This document shows, piece after piece, positions 19,624-30,061 of a stretch of 64,000 bases of DNA. Origin of the DNA: Lepisosteus oculatus (Eukaryota > Chordata > Actinopteri > Semionotiformes > Lepisosteidae); contig NW_027168298.1 of the NCBI RefSeq assembly GCF_040954835.1, positions 310,001-374,000 of the forward strand. The letters are read 5' to 3'. Made by a program: the position numbers and the translations under genes. The notes under the pieces are model-generated. The model made no database searches. It saw only the letters and a list, made by a program, of their open reading frames with translations, and had not been told where the DNA came from. Every line of letters begins with the position of its first letter. Position 1 is the stretch's first letter.

Positions 19624-19945
19624 TTTCGAATGAATTCTGTATGCGTTAAAAGACAGCTATACACAGAAAACATGCAGGACACTGCTCACGATGTTTGCCG
19701 AGCCGAAACACAGTGCGTTTTTCCAAGCCATTTGACAACGCCCGCCCACTGAAAACTGCAGCAGATCGTGTAAAGACGTTCAACTTTGTAACTACTGCAC
19801 GCACAGGAAGCAGAATAAATTCCTCTTTTCAAACTGTCAAAGGTTTGCTTTGCGAACGCTGCAGGACATCGCACAACCTCTTTTGAACGGGGACAAACGA
19901 TTTCTTATGGGGCGCAGTAAGTACAGACGTTTAAAAAGCTCCACT
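19624..19945 (-). repeat. U4 3'-flank copy 2, inside the DNA element
   Basis: Inverted copy of the U4 downstream DNA from TTTCGAATGAATTCTG to AAAAAGCTCCACT, close to copy 1 but shorter. Both edges are sharp. Confidence 0.85.
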
Positions 19946-20439
19946 ATTTTTATGTGCCATTTTTTGCTTATTCACTTACTATTTTAATCAAAATAATATT
20001 AAGAAAGATCTGTATGTATTCAGATAGTATTATTATTGTTCATACTTACTCGTCAAAAGAGGATTGCTGAGATATTTGCGGATATACTTCTACGTTTGAA
20101 AAACGTGTCCAAAATGGTGACCAACGAATACTAGCAATGCATTGTGGTATATAACCGGAAAATATGCCGGGTTCGATATTTTCTCAACGTATGCGTTTAT
20201 TAATGTTGTCGATATTATGGTTGAAATTTAACATTGATAATACATCGCGGCTATGTGCCCCCTGCTATGAGCTGATGTGCAATTTTAACGTATGCAGTTA
20301 GTAAGGATCGGTCACTGTTGTATGGTATTATATACAGTATAATGACATTATGGAATAGGATGGGGACAGGCCTGGCATCACGGGGGGAGGGAGGAATGTC
20401 GCCCCTTCAGTTTTGGGCAAAAAGATGTACCTAACTTAC

Positions 20440-20588
20440 CTAGGAGTATACGGCACTCTGCACAGTGTACGAAGTAATTTTCGCAGTAATTAATTTATTA
20501 TATTTACTATATTTATTATACACGTGTAAATTAATTACTGCGAAAATAATTTACTTCGTACACTGTGCAGAGTGCCGTATACTCCTAG
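20440..20588. repeat. Long inverted repeat (hairpin)
   Basis: Arms 20440-20497 and 20527-20588 are perfect inverted copies apart from a 4-base insertion in the right arm; the spacer is about 29 bp and AT-rich. Not explained by any gene. Confidence 0.9.
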
Positions 20589-20789
20589 TTGCGGCACACA
20601 CGATACATACAGTAAAAAGCCTCAGGCACTGTGTTAGATGTGTTTTCGACGTTATATATGCGTTTATTAATGTCGTCGATTTTACGGTTGCAATTCGACT
20701 TTGATTATACGTCGAGGCGACGTATATATACGTATAGCCGTATTTTCGCCGTGAATATACGTATATTCGACGAATCAGTGCCCACTGGG

Positions 20790-21456
20790 TAAACTCTTCA
20801 GCAAACTCTGAACCAGCTCTAAGGAAACTAATCCGATTAGACGTTACTTTGACTCATCTTTTTACGCTAGGGTTAGGGTTAGCATTCCCACGCTACTTAG
20901 ACACTTTGTTTACGCTCAGTGCTTGATTTTGGGAACTTCAGGACGAGTGGGAATTTTCTCCTATCTGTCAATTCTGTTTTGTTTTGGAGACTCTTGGCTG
21001 CCTATGTTGTACAGTGCAGCGTGAAGGAAACATTTTCCAAAACTGTGTCAGCTCAAAAGTTGTAAGAAAACCTCTCCAGCTGCTTTAACTCTCTTCATTT
21101 TTGTCATTTAATGTGACACTCGATGTATAACTGGAGCCTCACATATGCAAATGGTGAGGCTCCAGTTCGACACCCAGTTCAATACCACTTTACAGTAAAT
21201 GACAAAAGCATGGCAGACTGTGCCGGACCGGCAGATTACTTCCGCTTATTTTTACCATATTAAACAATGGAAATCCAACCACTTGCATTTGTGACACTTG
21301 ATTTTGGCTGCACCTAAGACACTCTTAAATCTTCAAACACATTTCTCTTCTCCCGCAACACTCTTGTCTGTCGGCGCTATGTGGCAGCGTTGCATGACAA
21401 CCCATCTCACCACGGAAAGGAACCTAACAGCTTTGGTAAGAGAGGAGAAAAGGACC
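20790..21456 (-). repeat. Inverted copy of tRNA-cluster spacer DNA
   Basis: Reverse complement of the spacer found at about 27640-28320 and 56100-56760, including a two-and-a-half-unit GGGTTA tract (20869-20883) and the octamer hairpin at 21129. No gene apart from the tRNA-Ile-like gene that follows. Confidence 0.75.
21129..21167. repeat. 14-bp hairpin with octamer in the loop
   Basis: Perfect 14-bp arms AACTGGAGCCTCAC / GTGAGGCTCCAGTT around an 11-bp loop ATATGCAAATG that carries the octamer ATGCAAAT. The same hairpin is at 27915-27953 and 56375-56413. Confidence 0.85.
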
Positions 21457-21530
21457 TGGCCCGTACGCGGCTCAAACCCACAACCTTGGCGTTACTAGCA
21501 CCACCATCTAACCAACTGAGCTAACCGACC
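21457..21530 (-). tRNA. tRNA-Ile body with AGU anticodon
   Basis: The D arm (TTAGCTCAGTTGGTTAGA), anticodon stem and T arm follow vertebrate tRNA-Ile, as in the two Ile-AAU genes at 30567 and 58292. Here the anticodon loop is CTAGTAA, reading AGU (a threonine anticodon), instead of CTAATAA. The D stem and acceptor stem carry extra changes (GATGGTGG, GGTCGG, GTTTGAGCC). It is either a decaying copy or an anticodon-switched tRNA. Confidence 0.75.
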
Positions 21531-21777
21531 TCACAACAGTGGTCCTCTCTGTGCTGCAAAAAATCAAGCTCAGGGAATTTCTTTTGTCCTTTGAATAGAA
21601 AGCCGTGTAATTCAGTGTATGGGCTTTCTCGTGCAGTTTCATAGTTCTTGTAACCCAAATCCTACACTGGCCTGAAGTGCCCCCCCATTTCACAGCATTT
21701 TTCAGCTGATTTAAAATGTACCTAAAGGAGAAGCATTATTGAAGACCATCAATTACCAAGAGCTTTTGTCAAAGGTT

Positions 21778-22040
21778 TTGGTGGTCATTTTTAATGACCA
21801 CAGAGCACTATGACCTCGGTTTTACATCTCATCCAAAAGACAGCGCCCTTTTTCCAACACAGCTTCTCCGTCACTATATTGGGACATTGGGACCCGTACA
21901 GACCTCAGAGTGAGCGCCCATTAACACCACTTCCAGCTGGAAGCTTTGTTTTTCCCTGTAGCTCACCCTCATCCTGGTACTGACCTGGCTCACACCTGCT
22001 TAGCTTCAGTGGGTTTTCAGTTGCGAGTTGCAAAAGTTGG
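21778..22040 (-). mobile_element. 5S-derived SINE, inverted copy
   Basis: Reverse complement of the element at 30062. The head corresponds to the 5S segment CTAAGCAGGTGTGAGCCAGG and TACCAGGATGAGG. The body has GAGCGCCC, TAGTGACGG-like and TTTTGGATGAGATGTAAAAC parts. The LTR element begins right at its head. Confidence 0.8.
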
Positions 22041-22048
22041 GATACAAG

Positions 22049-24800
22049 TGTAGCGGCAATGCTTGTTAATAAGACAGAATTAAGCGTTGGTATGCTGTCC
22101 TAAATGAAGCCCCATCTCACCCCCCATCTCTGTGGTGCAGCCACAGAGAAAGTATTCATGCAGACTGATTTAAGTTGTTTTCTTTTGATAGGGAACAGCT
22201 CCCAGACAGGGATGCACTTAGCTAAGCCTGGCTATCATGATCAATGGTCATCCATTGGCGCCTATCTGTCTAGGGAGTGCTGAATGGACATCTGGACTGC
22301 ATTCTTAAGTGTCAAGAGTAAGTGACTTATATCTCACCTTGACCAACCAATCAGGGACTGGCAGGGCGTGGTAATACCACGTGGGTCTCCAATGCCCGCC
22401 AAACTCTCAACCAATCAGCACACATCTGTGTCTTGGTCAAAAAGGGAGCGCAAGCTCAGATCGGGGCTCTCCTTGGCCATTTTCGCGCATCCTCAGAGAC
22501 AATCACGTGACAACTGCTGTTGTCTGCATAGGGACTTGGACTTTGTTCTAAGCGCGAGGCCAAGCATCCCGTACGTACTCAGAATTCTACTAACGTGAAT
22601 GCTCCGTTTGATCAACGGCAGCCTACAGTTGGACCCTCGTCGACAACCTGAATAGCTTATTCAGAAGCAGCGCTGGACCGGGAACGAACCAGTTTCTTCC
22701 CAGGCAAAAGAGTGACTTGTGAGGACTCGCGGTCACACTCTGTGCATAGAGACTTTCTACTAGCCAGCCGGACTGCTGGTAGATCCCCTCGGAGCAACGA
22801 CTGCCCTGCGCGCCGCAGTCAGATTCCTCCGCCCGTCCTACTCCGAGCTGCACCTTGACTGGTTGGCTGGTAGCCAGAGGACGCCGACACAACGCCCATT
22901 GGACAACCGCTGGAACAGAGGCTGCAACAGAGCTTGTCAGCTGGTTTGGTGTTCGTGCCGGGAAATTCCAAATCCATACACAGTGGATAAGTTAACCCCA
23001 TGTTCTACATTGCGTCTCGAGAATTCAATTGTACCTCAACACAAGTTGTTATCAATTTAATTCATGAGTAATGTATTTACTTCCGAGTTTAGAGTAACAA
23101 TGGGTAATAACACTGATTAGCGATTTGGTAACCGAACGATATATATTGACATATATTCTCTGTTGTGTATCTCTTTGTGTTTGCATCTCTTCGAGATTAT
23201 ATATCTTGTATATTGATAACCCTCACAGTAAGGTCTGCCGCTCGTATCCAGGCAGACTAGTATATGTTTGGTGCACAATTTATATTAATAAATGTATCTC
23301 GTGTATTGAACCCGTGTGTGTGCGTTGTTAGTTGTTCTGGCGATTGATTTTCTAAAAGCCCCAACGAACAACCTCGTGATTACTGCTACAATTAATAAGT
23401 GTCTCAGTAAACCCATCAAACCACTACATTTAATGGCGTCCCTGGGTGGGCGAGTTTAGAATGAAATGAGACTCAATCGCACAGAATAACTGATGTTGCT
23501 GTGAGTTCAAGTTCAGCACAGCACCGTGGCTTTTATACGCGAATACCGGGTGTGCTGATAACTGCGTAAAGAAATCCCCCTGTTTTCTAGCGTTTAGTGT
23601 AACGTGTGCTGATTGGAAATCCATCTGCTCGGGTGTTTAGATTCCATACTGTATTTTGGTAAAAGGAAAAAAAGTAATACTCTTAAAGTTTCTCTGACGT
23701 AATGACAATGGCTGCTAAAATGTCTGAAGTGGAGTCGCTTATAAGTACTATTTCTAGCGACGACAATCCTGGTTACTGGAGCGGTATCGAAAAGTTGAAC
23801 TTTGATGATATTGAGAAGCTGCAAGTAGATTTAGTAGCTAAGGTAGCGAACCAGCTTAACACAGGAGGGTCTGTGAACGCAGTTCAGGTCCTATCTAGTT
23901 TCGCCTTAAATCTAGCTAAACAGCTGGAACTGTCTTTGTCCGAGCTGACAAAGTTTCAAACGCTTCAGGGAAAGCTAGAAAGATATAAGGCGGAGCGAGT
24001 TGAGTTGTTGGATATAATCAGAGAAAAGAGAGTGAAAAGTGAGGAAAGTGAAGACAGACTCAGGGAAGTTTTAGGTAAATTAGATGACCTGTCTGCTAGA
24101 GAAACTGCGGCTGAGGTAGCTAGGAGAGACCTAGAAGCGAGCTTGAAAGAAAAAGAAAAAGAAATTGAGAGTTTAAATGAGCTCAGCCAGGAAAGGCAAA
24201 AGGAGTTAGATGCTGCCGTACTGGAAGCAAAACAGGCTAGATCCCACTTACATGCCAGCCCACCTAGCAGCCCGGAGCGCTCACCCAGGAGGTTTCTCCC
24301 GGCCAGGGTCTGTGGTCGGATCGGCATGGGGGAGATCGCCGAGTCCTGCGCGAGACGCAAGGGCGATTCAATTCAGGCATAGACCCCCTGCTCCTGATCA
24401 CGGCCGTCTCCCTGCCCACGGAGAAACTGTAAAAATTAACCTCCACTCCCTGAGGCAGTTAGCCAAAGATGTAGAAAGGTTTGACCCGACAGTGTCAGGG
24501 AATAATGTGGAGACCTACATTGATGAGCTGAGATATACTTTGCAGTTTATGCCCGAAGCGTCCGAACAGGAAAAGGCTATGTTAGTAAGGAAAACTACCA
24601 GCCGAGCGGTCCACGAGTGGATGTCTAGACAAGGACCTGAGGTCTGTAATAGCTTTGAGGAGCTGTGTCAGGCAATGATCGGAGAATTTTCGGCTTTTAT
24701 AGATCCCATATCTGCCGTGGCCACAGCGCACCATATTAAGCACGAAAAAGCTGAAGCCCCTCGCGACTATTACCCCTATTATATAATATTTTACTATTAT
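22049..24800 (+). mobile_element. Broken LTR retroelement: one LTR, primer site, gag part
   Basis: Fossil LTR element. A putative LTR of about 1380 bp (22049-23428) starts TGTAG and ends CTACA, with a poly(A) signal AATAAA near 23287. Five bases later, TGGCGTCCCTGGGTGGG (23434-23450) is a primer binding site complementary to the 3' end of tRNA-Asn. A gag-like region follows from about 23702, with a coiled-coil-rich front part and a capsid-like helical part. There is no pol, env or second LTR; the element stops near 24800 where duplicated tRNA-cluster DNA begins. It is broken, with at least two kinds of damage. The family is uncertain (retrovirus-like Gag), and age cannot be judged without the second LTR. 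Confidence 0.8.
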
Positions 24801-25285
24801 ATAACTTGTAAAATATTACCCCCGGTCCATTCTCTTCCAAAAGTGAGAAACACCTGTTTTCTACATTTTGTCTGTTTTAAAACCATATCTCTTTAAACCA
24901 AACCAAGAGTTTGTCTTTTGCACTGATATTCTGATTCATTTCAATTTCAAAGAAAAAAAAAACATTATCTTCCAAAGCATCATAAAATTGTCCATTCTTC
25001 CAGACTCTACTTCTCTCTTGTAGTAGTACAGCAGACCTTTCCAGGTGAGCAGATCACAGAGTCCGAAATATGCTTCCTCCATCAAGCAAAGTACCTGAAC
25101 ATGACTCGGTCTTCATAAAAGCGCCCCTGTAATAAAGAAATTAAATCCAAAATCAAGAGGGCAGTTGCCTACTGAAGTTCAAGAAGTCATCAATTTTAAC
25201 CTAGCAACACATTAAAGGCTGCATCTATACAAGTACGATTCTAGAAATGCTCACCAGATTACGTTTTAAGAAAGAACTGCGCCTC

Positions 25286-25360
25286 AGGTTCCGCCGAGAT
25301 CTTAACTCGGATGGCAGGATTCAGAGTCCGGAGTGCGGACTGATGGCGCACGGAGGGTCC
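25286..25360 (-). pseudogene. tRNA-Gln-CUG relic, copy 1
   Basis: The 3' half matches tRNA-Gln: anticodon stem-loop GGACTCTGAATCC (anticodon CUG), then ATCCGAGTTAAGATCTCGG and GGAACCT. The 5' half (acceptor and D arm) no longer folds. Copies at 53366 and 62030 share the same damage, so it predates the duplications. Confidence 0.7.
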
Positions 25361-25929
25361 ACATACTGTGGATCCCTCAGTTTTCTTCCGCGTGTTTAAA
25401 CCGCCAGCGTGTGGCTCTCCTGTCCCCGTGACCTCATTGCTCTGCTCTCGCCTCTGTGCAGCCGAGCCCGACTCATGGTAAAGTGGAAAAAAATATGCCC
25501 TCAACGTGGGATTTACTCTGGATCGAGGATAGATGTCACCTTTTTATCGTTGAACAGGATGTATGTGATGTGGCGACTAGGTTCAATTTTGTATCCTTTT
25601 AAAAGATTAAGGACTGGGGTGAGCGGGATTTATCACCCTTTCAGCTAAGAACCCGACGTGAGCACCGTTTAAGCTGCATAGACTCGGTCGTTTAACTCTT
25701 CTCCATTAGCAGGGTTAAGGTTAAAGAAAAAAAACATTGCTGACTTCTTTTTTTTTTGCCAGCCGCGAGCGCTGATTAGCGAGGTTTGTATTTCATGTTT
25801 TGCAAGTTGCATCCATTTTAAGAAAAACAAGTCGTTCAAGACAGGAAATGAATACTTGCATTTAATTAAGTCTAGGCGTATGCGGTTGTCCATAATGACC
25901 AGTTCTGTTCGAGAACACAGCACAAAAAA

Positions 25930-26003
25930 AGGCACCGCTGGGATTCGGACCCAGGATTTCTTGTTTACTAGACAGGCGCTTTAACCAACTAAGCCACGGC
26001 GCC
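25930..26003 (-). tRNA. trnT-AGU: tRNA-Thr-AGU
   Basis: 74-nt tRNA reading ACU/ACC codons. The acceptor stem pairs fully (GGCGCCG with CGGTGCC), D arm GGCTTAGTTGGTTAAAGC, anticodon loop CTAGTAA, T arm CTGGGTCCGAATCCCAG. The T loop has C at position 55, and the anticodon stem has one C-A mismatch. Its duplicate at 54010 carries a different anticodon. Confidence 0.88.
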
Positions 26004-26382
26004 CCGGGAGTGCTGTTTTTTTGCAGCCACTTGGACACACCACTCAGACACATCTGCATTCGGTGTGTGCTCCGCCTGCTCGCTGAGCAAGTTGCCACCT
26101 TTACATACAATAGCAACATCGACACCAAGAGAAAGGATGACAAATGGCTTTTATCTGGAACTTTTCATGTCCAAGGAGCTCAATGTGCTTTCTGTGTACA
26201 ACAGGGCCACTGAACTCCACACTGGCCACTGAACCACAGCAGTGGCTTGCTGGCTTGACATCTCCCAAGGAAAATGTTGAAATCGCATGTGGAACAGGAA
26301 AAGGACCCTCGAGTACGAGGGAAAAAAAAGAAAAAGATCATCTGGAGCGTGCCAACCCGTGTCTGGACAGCCCAGTTTCATT

Positions 26383-26464
26383 GACGAGGTGGCCGAGTGG
26401 TTAAGGCGATGGACTGCTAATCCATTGTGCTCTGCACGCATGGGTTCGAATCCCATCCTCGGCG
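26383..26464 (+). tRNA. trnS-GCU: tRNA-Ser-GCU, copy 1
   Basis: 82-nt class II tRNA with GACGAGG start, anticodon loop CTGCTAA (GCU, reading AGC/AGU), long variable arm TGTGCTCTGCACGC and T arm GGTTCGAATCC. The 3' end CCTCGGCG has one acceptor mismatch against the copy at 54463 (CCTCGTCG). Confidence 0.93.
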
Positions 26465-26578
26465 CTCTCTATGTCTGACACGTGTGCCTGTTAGATGTTG
26501 GCCCTCCTTCTGTTTGCTCCAGTACTATAGCTGTACATTTTCTAGCGGTGGCTGAACATGGTATAGTAGGCTAACGTC

Positions 26579-26707
26579 GGTATCGAGCAGTGGCAGTAAC
26601 AGTATTTACGTGCCGCTGCTGCCAAGTGGCTCTGGGTTGAGACCGCATTTTCACTTACTTGCAGCACAAACGGAGAAAGCGATTTTTGACAGTCTCTCGA
26701 GAGACTG
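26579..26707 (+). pseudogene. Diverged U4-like snRNA locus, copy 1
   Basis: U4 landmarks in order: GCAGTGGCAGTA at the start, GTTGAGAC...TTTTCAC in the middle, CTTGCAGCACAAACGGAGAA, a clean Sm site GATTTTTGA, and terminal stem CAGTCTCTCGAGAGACTG, followed by a 3'-box-like GTTTAGGGATAGACT (26715-26729). The U6-pairing stem I region and the 15.5K kink-turn are gone, and it is 129 nt rather than 145. It derives from a U4 gene copy with its 3' signal. I call it a relic, but the Sm site, 3' stem and 3' box survive in both copies. Confidence 0.72.
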
Positions 26708-27427
26708 CGCTAGGTGTTTAGGGATAGACTTTGTCAGTTCCCCCTGGGATGATGGCCTCTCAAATAGTTTGTGATTCCTCTAGACGTTTATACAGTAGAA
26801 GCCTGCTTCGTGGCTTAAATCCAAGCTAAGGAAACGAGTTAGAGGTCTGATGCAGAACTGCACTGTATGTGTGAGGAAAGCTGCCCCCTTCTGTTCCATG
26901 TCGACCGAACAGAGGACTGTAAAGGATACGACCAAGAAACTTTAGGATGCTGGTTGGAATCCAGCTCCAAAGAAGCCCCTTTGGGTGTTATGTCATGAAA
27001 AAGTAAGAACAGAGAATCTCCCTTTGATCAAAAGCGCAACAGAACTGTTTTCCGTGGAGCAGGTTTCAGACCCGTAGACCTGTTTTATTTGTATGGCGTT
27101 CGTAAGCGCGCAAAACAAGGACAATTCCTGCGTCTAACACGAATGTAAATGCTTTTGAAAGTGCAGTGTGGTGCAGCTTGTAAAATCCTTGTCCACATTT
27201 GTGGTTTGTTGATGTTTTTTTTCTGTCTGCCAAAGTTGCATTTTGACATCCGGACGGTGAGACTTTATCATTTGAACGTGAAGCCAGCCTTAAACCCTCT
27301 GAGGCGTGTCTGTCTGCCGGCATGTATCTTGTGAAAGGTATTTTTTTTTTAACGGAGAGCGACTTTAAAAAGGTTTCCGCAGACACCTTGCACTCCGGAG
27401 GAGGAATGCGGCGGCGGCGAGCTCACT

Positions 27428-27509
27428 GTAGTTGTGGCCGAAGAGTTAAGGCGATGGACTTGAAATCCATTGAGGACTCCCTGCTCAGGTTCGAATCCTG
27501 CTGACTACG
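27428..27509 (+). tRNA. trnS-UGA: tRNA-Ser-UGA, copy 1
   Basis: 82-nt class II tRNA reading UCA. Anticodon loop CTTGAAA, long variable arm, T arm CAGGTTCGAATCCTG. The D region reads GAAGAGTTAAGG instead of GAGTGGTTAAGG, and the acceptor/T region has small changes (GTAGTTGTG, GCTGACTACG), so it is weaker than the copy at 55888. Confidence 0.85.
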
Positions 27510-27914
27510 GCGTCTGCTGCACGTCGCCTTGTGCCTGTGTGGCAAAGGCGAAGTGCCGCTTCTCCTTTCCTGGTACTATAAAAATGCTACATCGCTTGGT
27601 CCTGCTTCCATGGAAAGCAGTTCTTCAGGTAATTCTACTCTCTTACCAAAGCTGTTAGGTTCCTTTCCGTGGTGAGATGGGTTGTCATGCAACGCTTCCA
27701 CATAGTGCCGACAGACAAGTGTGTTGCGGGAGAAGAGAAAAGTGTTAGAAGATTTAAGAGTTTCTTAGGTGGAGCCAAAATCAAGTGTCACAAATGCAAG
27801 TGGGAAGATTTCCAATGTTTAATATGGTCAAAATAAGCGGAAGTTATCTGCTGGTCCGGCACAGTTTGCCATGCTTTTGTCATATACTGTAAAGTGGTGT
27901 CGAACTGGGTGTCG

Positions 27915-27953
27915 AACTGGAGCCGCACCATTTGCATATGTGAGGCTCCAGTT
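27915..27953. repeat. Octamer hairpin, copy 2
   Basis: Same hairpin as at 21129 with one mismatch in the left arm (AACTGGAGCCGCAC). Loop CATTTGCATAT contains the octamer. Confidence 0.8.
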
Positions 27954-28898
27954 ATACATCGAGTGTCACATTAAATGACAAAAATGAAGAGAGTTGTAGC
28001 AGCTGGAGAGGTTTTCTTACAACTCTTGAGCTGACACAGTTTTGGAAAATGTTTCCTTCACGCTGCACTGTACAACATAGGCAGCCAAGAGTCTCCAAAA
28101 CAAAACAGAATGGACAGATAGGAGAAAATTCCCACTCGTCCTGAAGTTCCCAAAATCCAGCACTGAGCGTAAACAAAGTGTCTAAGTAGCGTGGGAATGC
28201 TAACCCTAACCCTAGCTGGAGTTTGAGCAATCCGGCACTGAGCGTAAGAAGATGAGTCAAAGTAACGTCTAATCGGATTAGTTTCCTTAGAGCTGGTTCA
28301 GAGTTTGCTCAAGAGTTTACCTTTCACAGATGCGCAAAGAAGAATGTTGGGGGTGCACGCTTCAAGGTGCCTTACAGCTGTAGGGAGTGATTCGAGACGA
28401 TTCGTGGCGTGTGCTCGTTCCCATGTACCGTACGCCCCGGGGTGCAGTGCTAGGATGACGTACAATACCACTTGGGCACGTAACGGCGTTATGTGCAGGG
28501 TTTTCGTTTGTTCGTTTTGTTTTGCTCTGCTTTGCTTTGTTTTGCTTTCCATCGCGTTGGTAAGAGCGTAAATAAAAATGCGATTCCTGTGTCTACCACT
28601 AATGTAAGAGCTATTTCAAGTGCGACGTGGTGCGGCTTTTCAAATGCTTGTGGGCATTTCTCTGTTGTTGATTCTTTTTTTGTGTGTAACAAAGTGGCAT
28701 TTTCATGTCCGGACGGGGAGACTTTATCATTCCGACATGAAGCCAGCCTTAAACCCTCTGAGGCGTGTCTGTCTGCCGGCACGTATTTTGTCAAAGGTAT
28801 TATTTTTTTTTAACGGAGAGCGACTTTGAAAAGGTTTCCGCAGCCACGTCGCACTCCGTGTTAGGTTAAAGGAGGAATGCGGCGATGGTGAACTCGCT

Positions 28899-28980
28899 GT
28901 AGTCGTGGCCGAGTGGTTAAGGCGATGGACTCGAAATCCGTTGGGGACTCCCCATGCAGGTTCAAATCTTGCCGACTACG
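28899..28980 (+). tRNA. trnS-CGA: tRNA-Ser-CGA
   Basis: 82-nt class II tRNA reading UCG: GTAGTCGTGGCCGAGTGG start, anticodon loop CTCGAAA, variable arm GGGGACTCCCC, T arm AGGTTCAAATCTTGC, 3' GACTACG. Flanked upstream by the shared tRNA-Ser leader block (about 28260-28898). Confidence 0.9.
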
Positions 28981-29702
28981 GCGTCTGCCGCACGTCTCCT
29001 TGTGCCTGCGCGGCAAAGGTGAAGTGCCGCTTCTCCTTCCCTGGTACTATAAAAACACTAAATAGCTTGGCCCCGCTGCCATGGAAATGAGTTCTTCAAA
29101 TAACCACACATCTTGCGTTCGCACCTCTGGTGTTCTACTTATGCCTTTGAAAACCTAATGAATAAAACTGAAAGAACCGACACAATATGTAGGTGCTCGT
29201 AAAGCATGCATTAAAGAACTGTTAACAGCAAGGGTTTCAGTGGGTTAACTGAGGAGAAGGCGTAATCGCTAATTGTTGACTTTTTATTTGGTGTTAGAAA
29301 CACTCTTACTGTGCATGACGTGCAACAAATTTAGCCACAGAAATTGCATCACGCTTTCATGTATGCTATTGCAGACACCAACGTTGCCTAGATAGAAAAC
29401 CGAAATAGCCGTGGGTTTGCTTGCTGGTCTGAAGGATCTCTCTTCGAATCTCTATCATTTGTCAATGGAAGTAAAAGGTGCTGCAATCTGATACGTTCAG
29501 AATCAAACCCGCAGCTGTTGTTCGACTTTATTTCTTGACTAATTACAACTGAGTGTCGCATGAGCAGTTACGTAAACTTGTCTGATATATTTGAACACAA
29601 ATGCCTTTCTTCAATTAAAACTAACAGTACATTGTCAGGGACATTCAGTTCTATACAAACAAGAGACAGACAAGAGAACATTTAGTATATAATAGACAGA
29701 AA

Positions 29703-29726
29703 GAGGTTCGAATCCTGCCGACTACG
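29703..29726 (+). pseudogene. tRNA-Ser 3' fragment at a breakpoint
   Basis: Only the T arm and 3' acceptor strand (GAGGTTCGAATCCTGC...GACTACG) remain. Sequence to the right matches the downstream flank of the Ser-AGA gene at 57370-57451. Sequence to the left matches unrelated block DNA. It marks a recombination join inside a tRNA gene. Confidence 0.85.
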
Positions 29727-29939
29727 TTGTCCACCTCCTGTCGTTGTGTTTCGGCGCAAGCAAAGAAGCGCGCCTGTTCGGTGTTCCTGGTGGTTTTAAA
29801 ATGCCAAATTGCTTGTATCCGCTCCCTTGCAAATAAGTTCTTCAGCGTCCGCGAATGGCATTTTACAGCTGGAAGCAGATGTCGACGCTTTTTGCACAGA
29901 GCACCAAAAAAGCGTCTTTTTTGAAGGCCCGGGTTCTGA

Positions 29940-30010
29940 GCGTTGGTGGTTCAGTGGTAGAATTCTCGCCTGCCACGCGGGAGGCTCGGCTTTGATTCCC
30001 GGCCAATGCA
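29940..30010 (+). tRNA. trnG-GCC: tRNA-Gly-GCC, copy 1
   Basis: 71-nt tRNA with GTTGGTGGTTCAGTGGTAGA, anticodon loop CTGCCAC (GCC) and 3' GGCCAATGCA. The T arm is altered (CGGCTTTGATTCCCGG), which weakens the B box relative to the copy at 57665. Likely reduced in function. Confidence 0.8.
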
Positions 30011-30061
30011 GTGGCTTTTGCAGCGAGCTGCTCCATCACTTGCATCCCCTTGCAACTCGCA

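Larger units (their letters stand above)
18422..20789. mobile_element. Non-autonomous DNA element with CCCAGTGGGCA ends
   Basis: The ends are inverted repeats: CCCAGTGGGCA at the left and TGCCCACTGGG at the right, each flanked by TAA, which fits the TWA target site of PIF/Harbinger elements. No transposase frame. It holds a 50-bp satellite, AT-rich DNA, an embedded U4-flank copy (19624-19945), a long hairpin (20440-20588) and a duplicated subterminal segment (about 20188-20255 and 20648-20715). The outer flanks come from two different source sequences, so it may be a recombinant of two elements. The family call is tentative. Confidence 0.65.

Noticed and set aside
20869-20883. Telomere-like GGGTTA repeats (also near 28199 and 56661 in reverse)
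   Set aside because: Only about two and a half units and always within the same duplicated spacer; too short to claim a telomere fusion.
22368-23331. Short open frames between 22.3 and 23.3 kb
   Set aside because: They lie inside the putative LTR and show no coding features.
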